A stretch of 7,013 bases of DNA from the NCBI GenBank assembly GCA_012910725.1, contig WNEG01000066.1, forward strand, positions 1-7,013. The letters are read 5' to 3'. Positions 1 through 6,795 of the stretch are shown here, piece after piece (the stretch's first letter is position 1; the number at the start of each line of letters is the position of its first letter). The DNA comes from Candidatus Ethanoperedens thermophilum. GTDB lineage: Archaea > Halobacteriota > Methanosarcinia > Methanosarcinales > EX4572-44. The position numbers were made by a program, and so were the translations under genes. The notes below the pieces were generated by a model. That model was not told the DNA's origin. It saw only the letters and a list, made by a program, of their open reading frames with translations, and ran no database searches.

Positions 1-1328
1 TGAAAATTAGATTCGCTGATTAGAGTGTATGCATAAGTGGTCACAGACTGTGCCTGTGCTAAATACCATGCAGCACGGTTACGCAGTTCTTCCTCTGGCA
101 CGACCACATCAGAACTGGTTAGTGTAAGCCACCATTGTGCTGTACGAGCCCGCTCATTGGAAAAGGCAAGAGTGCTGATATATTCTATTGGATTAGAGGC
201 GTCTGCATGATACAATAGCTGTCGTGCACGTGTAACTCTTGACTCTGCAGCTCCAATAGTCTCAGGATCTCGCACTCCCAACTCTTTATACCGCTCTATG
301 TCTTTTTCTGAAGTATTGATCTGCCTTGCAACCATATTATGCAGCTCTATTGCGAATGCAGTCTTGTTGTCAGCCTGGTCGTATTCCTTATGCCAGGAAA
401 GGTCTCTAAGTGCTACCATCGCATTGAAATATAAAGATGTTGCAGCGTAGTAGTTTCCATCATCATACATCTCATCTGCATGTTTTATTGTATCGTCTGC
501 ATTGTTGAGCATATCATCTTTTGCTACTATTTCTTCAGTCTCGTTATACATATTCAAAGCTTCTACCTTTAATGAAGCAGCGAGAGGCTCAAGTAATTTA
601 ACATAATCGCCGCTAATTACTTCACCATCAATGTATTCAACGTCAACAGTATGCCCGGTTAATAAATAAATGGCATCATAAATATCAGCGACTTCCTGCA
701 CTTCAACGCCAAGCTTCTTGCCTTCTTCTACAAGGTCAACAACCACTGTTTTTTCCTCTATAAAAACAAAACCAGGTCCACTTTTCTCGTTTTTTTTCGA
801 AACCGTAAACTTACGCTGCCCCTCGGGGATTAAAAAGAGCGTAATACCGTTCTCCGCAGCAGCAGCGAGCTTGGCTTGAATTCCCCCAACAGGACCAATG
901 GAATTATCAGGGCTGATCGTACCAGTCATCACCACCCCATCCTTGATTGACCAGTTGTTAATCGCAGCAACCGTTGCTACTGTAATCGCCGCACCAGCAG
1001 AGGGGCCTCCAATGATTGGGGAGGGGACCGCAATCACATAATAAAAGTCATATTGTGTTTGATCAAGGCATGTAATATCAGATGCAACCATGGCAGCAAG
1101 ACGTGCAGAACCCTGCAAATCCACCTGTGTATACGGGCTTGTATCTACAAATACATGCCCGCTACCATTTTCTACAGCAACAAGAGCGCTTAAAAACACA
1201 CCTCTTTCGCTGTCACTGCTGATATAATCAGCAACAAGCGGGATGCTCACACCATCTTCAAGAGAGACAGCACCTGCTTGCATCACCAACAAACAAAATA
1301 GTAGACTGAAGAGAAAAATAGATCTCAT
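1..1328 (-). CDS. Exported S16 (Lon-fold) serine protease without ATPase domain, C-terminus cut by window edge
   Basis: I translated this frame by hand: it is open from an ATG at 1328 to the window edge, giving 442 residues and no stop, so the gene is partial. Residues 1-20 look like a signal peptide or membrane anchor: Arg2, a hydrophobic run (IFLFSLLFCLLVMQ), then an AGA-type cleavage site before VSLEDG. Residues 25-225 match the Lon proteolytic domain. The catalytic serine is Ser110 in GGPSAGAA and the catalytic lysine is Lys153 in GPVGGIQAKLAAA, the S16 Ser-Lys dyad. No Walker motifs are present, so this is the ATPase-free archaeal type (COG1750-like), expected to act at or outside the membrane. 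Residues 242-442 are mainly charged helices, perhaps helical repeats for substrate or partner binding. No Shine-Dalgarno motif precedes the ATG, but a TATA-like element about 29 bases upstream fits a leaderless transcript. Family assignment is firm; substrate is unknown. Confidence 0.9.
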   Translation of the reverse strand, partial: MRSIFLFSLLFCLLVMQAGAVSLEDGVSIPLVADYISSDSERGVFLSALVAVENGSGHVFVDTSPYTQVDLQGSARLAAMVASDITCLDQTQYDFYYVIAVPSPIIGGPSAGAAITVATVAAINNWSIKDGVVMTGTISPDNSIGPVGGIQAKLAAAAENGITLFLIPEGQRKFTVSKKNEKSGPGFVFIEEKTVVVDLVEEGKKLGVEVQEVADIYDAIYLLTGHTVDVEYIDGEVISGDYVKLLEPLAASLKVEALNMYNETEEIVAKDDMLNNADDTIKHADEMYDDGNYYAATSLYFNAMVALRDLSWHKEYDQADNKTAFAIELHNMVARQINTSEKDIERYKELGVRDPETIGAAESRVTRARQLLYHADASNPIEYISTLAFSNERARTAQWWLTLTSSDVVVPEEELRNRAAWYLAQAQSVTTYAYTLISESNF

Positions 1329-1352
1329 TATACAACAACAATTATTTGAAAA

Positions 1353-1363
1353 ATTCATAAACC
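1353..1363 (-). promoter_or_regulatory. Possible TATA element for the S16 protease gene
   Basis: On the minus strand the sequence AGGTTTATGAAT is centred about 29 bases before the ATG at 1328. That is the archaeal TATA-to-start distance expected for a leaderless mRNA, and no ribosome binding site precedes this gene. A second AT-rich candidate, CTTTTTAT (around 1369-1377), would give a short leader instead. Assigned by motif and spacing only. Confidence 0.4.
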
Positions 1364-1370
1364 TTGCGAT

Positions 1371-1394
1371 AAAAAGTTCTGTTCTCTCACCTGC
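1371..1394. repeat. 24-bp direct repeat, left copy (A)
   Basis: This 24-bp stretch (begins AAAAAGTTCTGTTCT, ends TCACCTGC) recurs at 1481-1504 with one mismatch, C at 1386 against T at 1496. The two copies lie 110 bp apart in the same orientation and bracket the hairpin repeats. This copy sits just upstream of the S16 protease promoter region. It resembles a duplicated piece of the tiaS 3' end, including the TGA-containing segment. Confidence 0.85.
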
Positions 1395-1415
1395 ATACAA
1401 CGCGAGCAGAAAAAT

Positions 1416-1438
1416 TCTTGAGTGCGGAGCAATCAAGG
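1416..1438. repeat. 23-bp hairpin-forming repeat, copy 1 (B)
   Basis: This 23-bp sequence is identical to 1453-1475. Within it, 1417-1437 can fold as a hairpin: outer stem CTTGA/TCAAG, one G-A mismatch, inner stem TGC/GCA, loop GGA. Its right part, AGCAATCAAGGTG (1428-1440), is the exact reverse complement of the first bases of the array at 6946-6958, so this is a diverged member of the same repeat family. It lies downstream of the tiaS stop and could act as RNA structure in its 3' untranslated region, or be a relic of a small repeat element. Confidence 0.85.
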
Positions 1439-1452
1439 TGAATAGAATTAAC

Positions 1453-1475
1453 TCTTGAGTGCGGAGCAATCAAGG
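1453..1475. repeat. 23-bp hairpin-forming repeat, copy 2 (B')
   Basis: This is an exact copy of 1416-1438 at a 37-bp offset, separated from it by a 14-bp unrelated spacer. It can form the same 8-bp imperfect hairpin. It starts about 20 bases beyond the tiaS stop on the minus strand. The core AGTGCG..AGCAATCAAGG is shared with the tandem array at the right end of the window. Confidence 0.85.
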
Positions 1476-1480
1476 CGTGT

Positions 1481-1485
1481 AAAAA
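1481..1485 (-). terminator. Possible oligo-T terminator of tiaS
   Basis: On the minus strand a run of five T (in GAACTTTTTACACG) lies 12-16 bases after the tiaS TGA. Archaeal intrinsic termination needs mainly a T-rich run, so this is a plausible stop. The two hairpins at 1453-1475 and 1416-1438 come after it, so they would be transcribed only on read-through. The run is short, so confidence is limited. Confidence 0.35.
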
Positions 1486-1504
1486 GTTCTGTTCTTTCAC
1501 CTGC
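1481..1504. repeat. 24-bp direct repeat, right copy (A'), covering the tiaS stop
   Basis: This copy matches 1371-1394 at 23 of 24 positions. It includes the last bases of tiaS (terminal Arg codon and TGA at 1497-1499) and the T-run that follows. Because this copy is partly coding, it is probably the parental sequence and 1371-1394 the duplicate. Confidence 0.85.
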
Positions 1505-2777
1505 TTGGGTGCACCAGTGTCCAATCGTTGCATCGTATCAATGGCTTTGCAAGATGTCTGCGAGCAACAGGTGGAGTTTCATACAAACCAGGTGCCAGTT
1601 GGGGAAGTGTTTCTATTTCCTCAGGTATGCTGGATGTTGTTTTACATTTTTTACACCGATAGCCCTGACCCCTGCCTGCTGATTTCATTCGTTTGCCACA
1701 GGCACAACACACAGGATTTCGTATGGTTACTCGTGGTGACAGCTGACCAATATTAATCTTTTCAATATTGACGGTGTTGTTCTTAACAGAACCATACACA
1801 GTGACAATATCGCCAGTTTCAAGCTGTTTAATAAGCCAACGGAAGTTCTTTGTAGGTTCAAACGCAGCACAATCAATCCTGCCTGTAGGATCCTTAATAG
1901 TAAATATGACGTGTCCACCACTAATCGCGTATGGTGGCTCTGTAACCATGCCTTTAATCTTATATGAGCGTCCATCCATTGCCTCTGCAACACTGCTGTC
2001 TGTAATGTGCATATCTGTGCCCTGGTTTGTAATATAAAGCAGGCGCTTCTCTATTGGTTCTGACTGTATGATTTTAGAGGCATGTTCAATAGCATTCACA
2101 TCATCGCCGCGAATTCCAAAGAGCACAGGATCAGGTCCATGCGGTGAACACACGATGCGACAATTGTGGTAATCAACTGTATCCCATGTGTGTGGATAGG
2201 ATAGTGAATCAGCAGCCCACACGCTTTTCTCTACTAAAAATCGCTTTCTTCCCCAGTTTTCAGGCTTGCGGTATGTGATGAGCTCATAGGTGTGATCTGG
2301 TAGACTGTTAAACACAAGTCCCGCGGCTGCAAGTGCACCGATGAGACCGCGTCCGTTCTTGTAACCCACGTGTGCGATATGACAGTCTCTAAGGAAATTT
2401 TTTGCCTCAGCGATAGTGATAAAATCACGCACTGCCCGAAAAGAGAAATCCTCAAGTCTGCTGCGTATGCCAGCTGCCTGCTCTTTTGTTAAAAATACAA
2501 TCCCTGGATGAGTATTAGGGTCGCTTAACACTGCAAATTCTTCAATAAGGTTACAGCATATCTGTTTCACCTTTTCCATTTCTCTCTTATCTAACACAAC
2601 ATCGAATGCGACAGCAGCATTGCCTCGTGTTTTAAAACGCACATTTGGATTTAAACGCAACAGGTAGGGGACAGTGGATTGCACCAAAGCTGAAATCCTT
2701 TCAACAACGAGTGCACCAAGGTAAGTGGTGCACATTCCAGCAGTCTTTGAATCAGTATCGTCGATACCAATGATCAT
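1497..2777 (-). CDS. tiaS: tRNA(Ile2) 2-agmatinylcytidine synthetase TiaS
   Basis: TiaS uses agmatine and ATP to convert C34 of the CAU-anticodon tRNA-Ile2 to agmatidine, so that it reads AUA rather than AUG; the enzyme is archaeal and cytosolic. An in-frame ATG at 2792 would give 431 residues, but the ATG at 2777 gives MIIGIDDTDS, the family's usual N-terminus, and GGAG nine bases upstream fits it as a ribosome binding site; that start gives 426 residues. In 431-residue numbering: the kinase-like ATP-binding domain begins with GIDDTDS (9-15) and includes KTRGNAAVAF (54-63) and HPGIVFL (95-101); the ferredoxin-like region includes YKNGRGLIGALAAAG (144-158); an OB-fold spans about 277-348; a zinc ribbon has Cys362, Cys365, Cys380 and Cys383; and PPVARRHLAKPL (407-418) is a typical TiaS tail. 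All domains are present at normal length, so it looks functional. Confidence 0.96.
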   Translation of the reverse strand: MIIGIDDTDSKTAGMCTTYLGALVVERISALVQSTVPYLLRLNPNVRFKTRGNAAVAFDVVLDKREMEKVKQICCNLIEEFAVLSDPNTHPGIVFLTKEQAAGIRSRLEDFSFRAVRDFITIAEAKNFLRDCHIAHVGYKNGRGLIGALAAAGLVFNSLPDHTYELITYRKPENWGRKRFLVEKSVWAADSLSYPHTWDTVDYHNCRIVCSPHGPDPVLFGIRGDDVNAIEHASKIIQSEPIEKRLLYITNQGTDMHITDSSVAEAMDGRSYKIKGMVTEPPYAISGGHVIFTIKDPTGRIDCAAFEPTKNFRWLIKQLETGDIVTVYGSVKNNTVNIEKINIGQLSPRVTIRNPVCCACGKRMKSAGRGQGYRCKKCKTTSSIPEEIETLPQLAPGLYETPPVARRHLAKPLIRCNDWTLVHPSR

Positions 2778-2786
2778 ATTATAGAG

Positions 2787-2790
2787 CTCC
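2787..2790 (-). promoter_or_regulatory. Ribosome binding site deciding the tiaS start
   Basis: GGAG on the minus strand ends nine bases before the ATG at 2777. It overlaps the alternative upstream ATG (2792-2790), which has no such motif of its own. This favours the shorter protein beginning MIIGIDDTDS. Confidence 0.55.
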
Positions 2791-2833
2791 ATAAATAGTT
2801 TACCAAATTTTGAAAATCATCAAATTCAAACTA

Positions 2834-2846
2834 CTTTAAATTTGTG
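2834..2846 (-). promoter_or_regulatory. Possible BRE/TATA promoter of tiaS
   Basis: The minus strand reads CACAAATTTAAAG, close to the archaeal BRE plus TATA pattern of an A-rich element followed by TTTAAA. It would place a transcription start near 2811, leaving a leader of about 34 bases that contains the GGAG motif. The whole gap is AT-rich and other TATA-like sequences exist, for example TTTAATTAA near 2847-2855. Confidence 0.4.
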
Positions 2847-2891
2847 TTAATTAAAGTGTGTAACGAAATAACATACCCAATCATGGAACTT

Positions 2892-2902
2892 AAAAAAAAA
2901 TT
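2892..2902 (-). terminator. Oligo-T terminator for the DUF460-UbiB transcript
   Basis: The minus strand has AATTTTTTTTT: nine consecutive T, about 65 bases past the UbiB stop. Long T-runs are sufficient for intrinsic termination by archaeal RNA polymerase. No strong hairpin precedes it, which is usual for archaea. The 2793-2965 gap holds this element and the tiaS promoter region; I see no gene in it. Confidence 0.65.
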
Positions 2903-2965
2903 GAAACTTTTATGGATTCAAAGTTGCTGAGGTTATTTCATGATGATCTCTAACACCTGCCAGAT

Positions 2966-4639
2966 CTATATTTTTCCTGACTGAAGGATGTTTATGGCAA
3001 GCCCAAACGCAAGCACCCCTGCAATCAGAAAACCAACTACCCCGATCAGTGTCACTCCATAAATCTGTGGCTGCAGGTCTTTCTGTATGAACATGGATGA
3101 GCCGATGATCAAAGCTGAGATGATGATGCTGACGGCAAGTCTGTTGGCGGAAGCACCAAGTTCAGTTGTTACTTCTCTGATACCTGTGTCCTCGAATTCT
3201 ATCTTCAGTGTGCCGCGCTCTATTCGTTTGAGTATTTTGTCTATACGAGACGGTGCTTTGTGTAGTGTGCCGGCAGTTTGTACCAGTGTCTCCATCGTGT
3301 TTTTTGCAATTGTTTTGGGTTGTGTTTTTTGTTTAATGAGTTTTTTTATGTAGGGTTCTGCCAGTTCAGCAAAATTGTAGTCAGGGTCAAGTTTTCTTCC
3401 AATTTCTTCAAGTAAGCTAAGAGTTTTGGATAAGAGCATGATGTTTGCAGGGATTCTGCCATCGTACCTTGTAAGCAGGCTGATTAAATCCTCCAGAAGC
3501 TCTGTTGTGTCGATGTGTTTTATCGAGGTGCTGTAGTAGGTATCTATCAGGTCTAATATTTCAAAACGAAGGCTTGTGTTGACACGATCTTCATCAAGGA
3601 ATTCCATTTCTACCAGTATTTCAATATACTTATTTATGTCGTGTTGTATGAGTGCTATTAGCAAGCTTGAGATATTGTTGAGTATTTCTCTGTCGAGCCT
3701 TCCTGCTATGCCAAAGTCGAGGAAAGCAATATTACCGTCACCTGTAACAAGGATGTTTCCTGGATGAGGGTCTGCATGGTAGTATTGGTTTTCGAATATT
3801 TGCCTGAAGTATGCGTTGGACAGTTTTTCTGCAATCTGTTTCAGGTTTATGTTGTTTTTTCGCAGTCTTGCAGTTTCGGTAATCTTCGTGCCTTTGATGT
3901 ATTCCATCGTGAGTATGCTTCGCGTTGTGTACTTTCGGTAGATTGTTGGGATGATGATTTCCTGCTGATCTTTGAAGTTTTTTTTAAAAGCTTCTGCAGT
4001 TCTCGCCTCTTTTATGTAATCACATTCGTTTCGCAGTGTTCTGCTAAATTCTTCTATGAATCCGACTGGATTGTATCTTCTGATTTCTGGTATATATTTT
4101 TCTGCAAAGTGTGCAAGGCTTAACAGGATTTCAAGGTCGGTGTTGATAATGTTTTCTATGCCTGGTCGTTTGATTTTGATGATTACTTCCTCACCTGTCT
4201 TAAGTGTGGCACGGTGAACCTGCCCAATGGAAGCTGCTGCAAGCGGTTTTTCTTCGATGTGTTTGTAGATTTGTTCTGGTGGTGCTTGAAGTTCTTCCTG
4301 TAGCTCTCTATTTACTATCTGGTAATCAAACGATGGCACTTCATCCTGTAATTTTGATAGCTCTGTGATATAGTTTGATGGAAGTATATCGTATCGTGTA
4401 CTGAGCATCTGTCCAAATTTGATGAAGGTTGGCCCAAGTTCCTCGAGTGATTTACGTAATCGCTCTGCTTCGTCGGTCGACGGTACTATTTTTTTTCTAC
4501 GAATTACTCGTTTTAATTTCTGGTATGGGTGCAGGTTGAATCTATCGAGCAGGTAGCCAAGACCGTTTTTTATAAGTATCTCGGTTATTTCCTTGTATCT
4601 TTGTGCATGTTTGTACTGCTTATCGATTCTCCACACCAT
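2966..4639 (-). CDS. UbiB/ABC1/AarF-family atypical kinase (ATPase), membrane-anchored
   Basis: This 557-residue protein has every hallmark of the UbiB/ABC1 family (COG0661): the KxGQ motif KFGQ at 74-77 in LGPTFIKFGQMLSTRYDILP, the Ala-rich nucleotide loop AAASIGQVHRA (134-144) in place of a glycine loop, the catalytic lysine Lys155 in VIIKIKRPG, the NECDYIKEA motif (204-212), the catalytic loop HADPHPGN (288-295) and DFG (308-310). Two hydrophobic segments near the C-terminus (about 501-518 and 526-551) should anchor it in the membrane. Bacterial and eukaryotic relatives are ATPases that assist coenzyme Q biosynthesis; the archaeal role is not established and could concern another isoprenoid or respiratory lipid. 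The ATG at 4639 lies 20 bases inside the upstream DUF460 gene, with GGGAGA nine bases before it. Length is normal for the family and no key residue is missing. Confidence 0.95.
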   Translation of the reverse strand: MVWRIDKQYKHAQRYKEITEILIKNGLGYLLDRFNLHPYQKLKRVIRRKKIVPSTDEAERLRKSLEELGPTFIKFGQMLSTRYDILPSNYITELSKLQDEVPSFDYQIVNRELQEELQAPPEQIYKHIEEKPLAAASIGQVHRATLKTGEEVIIKIKRPGIENIINTDLEILLSLAHFAEKYIPEIRRYNPVGFIEEFSRTLRNECDYIKEARTAEAFKKNFKDQQEIIIPTIYRKYTTRSILTMEYIKGTKITETARLRKNNINLKQIAEKLSNAYFRQIFENQYYHADPHPGNILVTGDGNIAFLDFGIAGRLDREILNNISSLLIALIQHDINKYIEILVEMEFLDEDRVNTSLRFEILDLIDTYYSTSIKHIDTTELLEDLISLLTRYDGRIPANIMLLSKTLSLLEEIGRKLDPDYNFAELAEPYIKKLIKQKTQPKTIAKNTMETLVQTAGTLHKAPSRIDKILKRIERGTLKIEFEDTGIREVTTELGASANRLAVSIIISALIIGSSMFIQKDLQPQIYGVTLIGVVGFLIAGVLAFGLAINILQSGKI

Positions 4640-6623
4640 TTACCGTTATCTCCCGTTGTTTTTTTAGTTCTTTTTTTCGATTGCTCTGGTACACTTTTAT
4701 TAGCTGCTGCAGCCACTCCTGTTTCTGGTCGTATCGGTATTTTTCTGCATTTTTCTCCCATCGTGTGATTGCCTGCGTGATATCCTCTGTAGTGGCTATT
4801 GCAAATTCATTCTCTCTTTTAATATTTAGTTGTACTGCAGAAAATACTGGTATGTTGTTGATAAATAATTGTTGTTCTGCTTCATGTGACATTTCATTAT
4901 AGGTTGCAACTGCTTTTATCTGTAGTTGTGCCAGGAGGTCGGCGGTAGCTGTTCCACCCCCACTTGCATCCAGTATTAACAGTACATCTCCTTTTTTTAT
5001 TCCACTGGCATCTTTTGCTTGCTGTATGCTGTCTCTGGTAAACGACTCGACGATTTTTACTGGTGTAGCATATCCAGTCATCTCAAGCCTTCTCATCTGC
5101 CTTATTCTGCTGTTTCGATCCCGTAATTCCCTAATTTTATCTTCTTTTCGCTGCACTTCAATGGTCAGGTGTTTTATTTTCTTGCTTCGAATTTGTATTT
5201 CTTTATCCCTTTTAAGTTTCTTATATTCTTTTGTGCGAAGCGTTTTTAGTTTGTTGTGAAGTGTTTTAATTTCAAGGTCTTTATTTGTTGTTTGTTTTTG
5301 TAAGTCATCGATGTATTCTTTTAAAATACTTAATTGCTCTTCCTGTTTTTGTTTGGTTGTTGCTGTTTCATTCTGGCTCTCTGGTTTTGCTGTTTTTTTG
5401 ATTCGTATTGTTTTTGGTTTTGATGCGGTGTATTGCATCAGTGCTGCATCTATCGACTCGCCTTTCACGACTTTTGCTTTTATTTCATCTGAATTTGCAT
5501 AATTGTCAAGTTTTCGCTCTATTTGAACGAACTTGTTTTTGTATTTTTTATATGCATACAATGCTGCTGCAAGAGCGTCACGCTCGTGTGCATTTGCATA
5601 TCCAGTATCCTGTGTCAGTTCTATCTTCTCTTCAATACTCAGTGACTCTGGTGGAATGCATGGCACTGCACTAAAGCTTCGGCGTATTCGCTCCACTCCA
5701 TGCGGTATTGGGTTTACATCGGTTGCAATGACAAGTGGACGTCCAAGGTTAGAAAGAGTTTCAATAGTATCTGCTGTGCTTGTTGTACGGGAACTTCCAA
5801 GATGCAACCGTTCCCCATCAAGTTTCAGAACTGCTATTGCTGTAGTGGTACCAGGGTCTATTCCTACAATTATATAGGGGTGTTTTGGCTTAGTCAGGGG
5901 CTTGAATTTGAAACGATCTTTTTCGATACTTTTCACTTCAACCTGTGCATCTCCATAGTGTCCACCATGTATTCGCAATTTGTTTTTAGGCACCTGGATA
6001 ATGAACTCTCCCTTGCTGTAGCCTCCGTACCCCCGAACTACTTTAAGCGTGTAGGATGCATGATGTGTTAATGTGTACTCTTTGAGGTATGCTTCTATAT
6101 CCCTTGTTTTCTCTCTTACTGTTCCATGAACTTTTCTTCGATATCGATTTTGACTCCAGCCGCCCCGTCCAAGAGACCTGGCGCGTGTTACCGTTATTCG
6201 TGTCGCATTCTCAAAAGCTTCAAGCACATCTCCAACCCCGATTTGGGCAAGTAGTGCACATGCGTACGCTTCGTCCACTGGATCGAATCGATTGATGCTA
6301 ATCCCGTATGCTTTAGCAATTCCCGGCAGGCTCTTCATGTGCTCCCCCCCGGTCACCTGAACGATTCTTGTACTGGATGGTAGTTTTTGAAGGTCGCTTG
6401 TTAGCTCTTTTTTGCCTGATGCAAGCTCGTAGATGTTATCGGTTGCAAGGATGTCTGGCTTGTACTCATGTATTAGCTTCAGCAGTTTGTATTTACTCAG
6501 CATCCGCAGTTTTTCAACATCTGTGTTTTTCAGTATGACCACTGCATAAAGAGGTGGTGCTCTGGCTTTTGGTGAGCCTTTTGATATGTCAACCCCAAAA
6601 ATAGTGCTTGTTGAATCCAACAC
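4620..6623 (-). CDS. DUF460 (COG2433) RNase H-like archaeal protein with long coiled coil
   Basis: This 667-residue protein matches the archaeal DUF460 family, whose biochemical role is unknown. An N-terminal RNase H-like segment runs from FGVDIS (9-14) through ILATDNIYELA (58-68) to DEAYACALLA (117-126). A basic stretch, RARSLGRGGWSQNRYRRK (147-164), may bind nucleic acid. A second RNase H-like segment carries IVGIDPGTTTA (252-262), VIATDVNP (298-305) and HERDALAAALYAYKK (346-360); Asp256, Asp302 and Asp349 are plausible acidic ligands. Residues about 415-515 are a Lys/Glu/Arg-rich coiled coil. A small C-terminal domain (about 519-615) includes GDVLLILDASGGGTATADLL. The start is a GTG preceded by AGGAGTG at a five-base spacing. 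The 3' end overlaps the UbiB gene start by 20 bases, so the pair is probably co-transcribed and translationally coupled. A nuclease activity is inferred from fold motifs only. Confidence 0.92.
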   Translation of the reverse strand: MLDSTSTIFGVDISKGSPKARAPPLYAVVILKNTDVEKLRMLSKYKLLKLIHEYKPDILATDNIYELASGKKELTSDLQKLPSSTRIVQVTGGEHMKSLPGIAKAYGISINRFDPVDEAYACALLAQIGVGDVLEAFENATRITVTRARSLGRGGWSQNRYRRKVHGTVREKTRDIEAYLKEYTLTHHASYTLKVVRGYGGYSKGEFIIQVPKNKLRIHGGHYGDAQVEVKSIEKDRFKFKPLTKPKHPYIIVGIDPGTTTAIAVLKLDGERLHLGSSRTTSTADTIETLSNLGRPLVIATDVNPIPHGVERIRRSFSAVPCIPPESLSIEEKIELTQDTGYANAHERDALAAALYAYKKYKNKFVQIERKLDNYANSDEIKAKVVKGESIDAALMQYTASKPKTIRIKKTAKPESQNETATTKQKQEEQLSILKEYIDDLQKQTTNKDLEIKTLHNKLKTLRTKEYKKLKRDKEIQIRSKKIKHLTIEVQRKEDKIRELRDRNSRIRQMRRLEMTGYATPVKIVESFTRDSIQQAKDASGIKKGDVLLILDASGGGTATADLLAQLQIKAVATYNEMSHEAEQQLFINNIPVFSAVQLNIKRENEFAIATTEDITQAITRWEKNAEKYRYDQKQEWLQQLIKVYQSNRKKELKKQREITVNGVENR

Positions 6624-6628
6624 AACTT

Positions 6629-6635
6629 CACTCCT
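6629..6635 (-). promoter_or_regulatory. Strong ribosome binding site supporting a GTG start
   Basis: AGGAGTG on the minus strand ends five bases before the GTG at 6623. It is the best Shine-Dalgarno match in the window. It decides the DUF460 start, since the first codons are GTG TTG with no nearby in-frame ATG. Confidence 0.75.
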
Positions 6636-6667
6636 GCATATTTTTTATTTATACTAAACCGTGTCTG

Positions 6668-6684
6668 TTTTTTATAACTTTCTA
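6668..6684 (-). promoter_or_regulatory. BRE/TATA promoter of the DUF460-UbiB operon
   Basis: The minus strand reads TAGAAAGTTATAAAAAA: an A-rich BRE-like GAAAG followed by TTATAAAAAA. It predicts a start near 6647 and a leader of about 24 bases carrying the AGGAGTG motif. A second TATA-like stretch, AGTATAAATA (6646-6655), is too close to the GTG to leave room for the ribosome binding site. Confidence 0.6.
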
Positions 6685-6795
6685 TCACAAACATGCACTT
6701 TTACCACCAAAAACATTCTTCTGTGTCCCTCTGCGACTTATGCCATAAAAGTTCCAAATTATACTTATAGAGCAGTATATTTAATGCAAAAGGAT

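Noticed and set aside
784..806. Possible frameshift at an A8 run (minus strand) in the protease gene
   Set aside because: The same frame stays open on both sides and the protein sequence continues through the run without interruption.
1243..1458. 71-codon plus-strand frame, and the following 75-codon frame to 1682
   Set aside because: They lie antisense to the protease and tiaS coding regions and cross the repeat-rich gap; both real genes show clear family motifs on the other strand.
1416..1475. Minimal CRISPR-like pair (23-bp repeats with 14-bp spacer)
   Set aside because: Only two copies, a spacer far too short, and homology to a spacer-free tandem array.
2778..2792. Upstream ATG as the tiaS start
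   Set aside because: The extra residues MELYN are not typical of the family, while the ATG at 2777 gives the canonical N-terminus and has a GGAG motif in front of it.
5700..6071. 123-codon plus-strand frame, and a 119-codon one at 3764-4123
   Set aside because: Both are antisense to the strongly supported DUF460 and UbiB genes, with low-complexity composition and no recognisable motif.
6675..6719. 14-codon minus-strand leader peptide upstream of the DUF460 gene
   Set aside because: It overlaps the BRE/TATA promoter of that gene, is very short, and has only a poorly placed GAGGG upstream.
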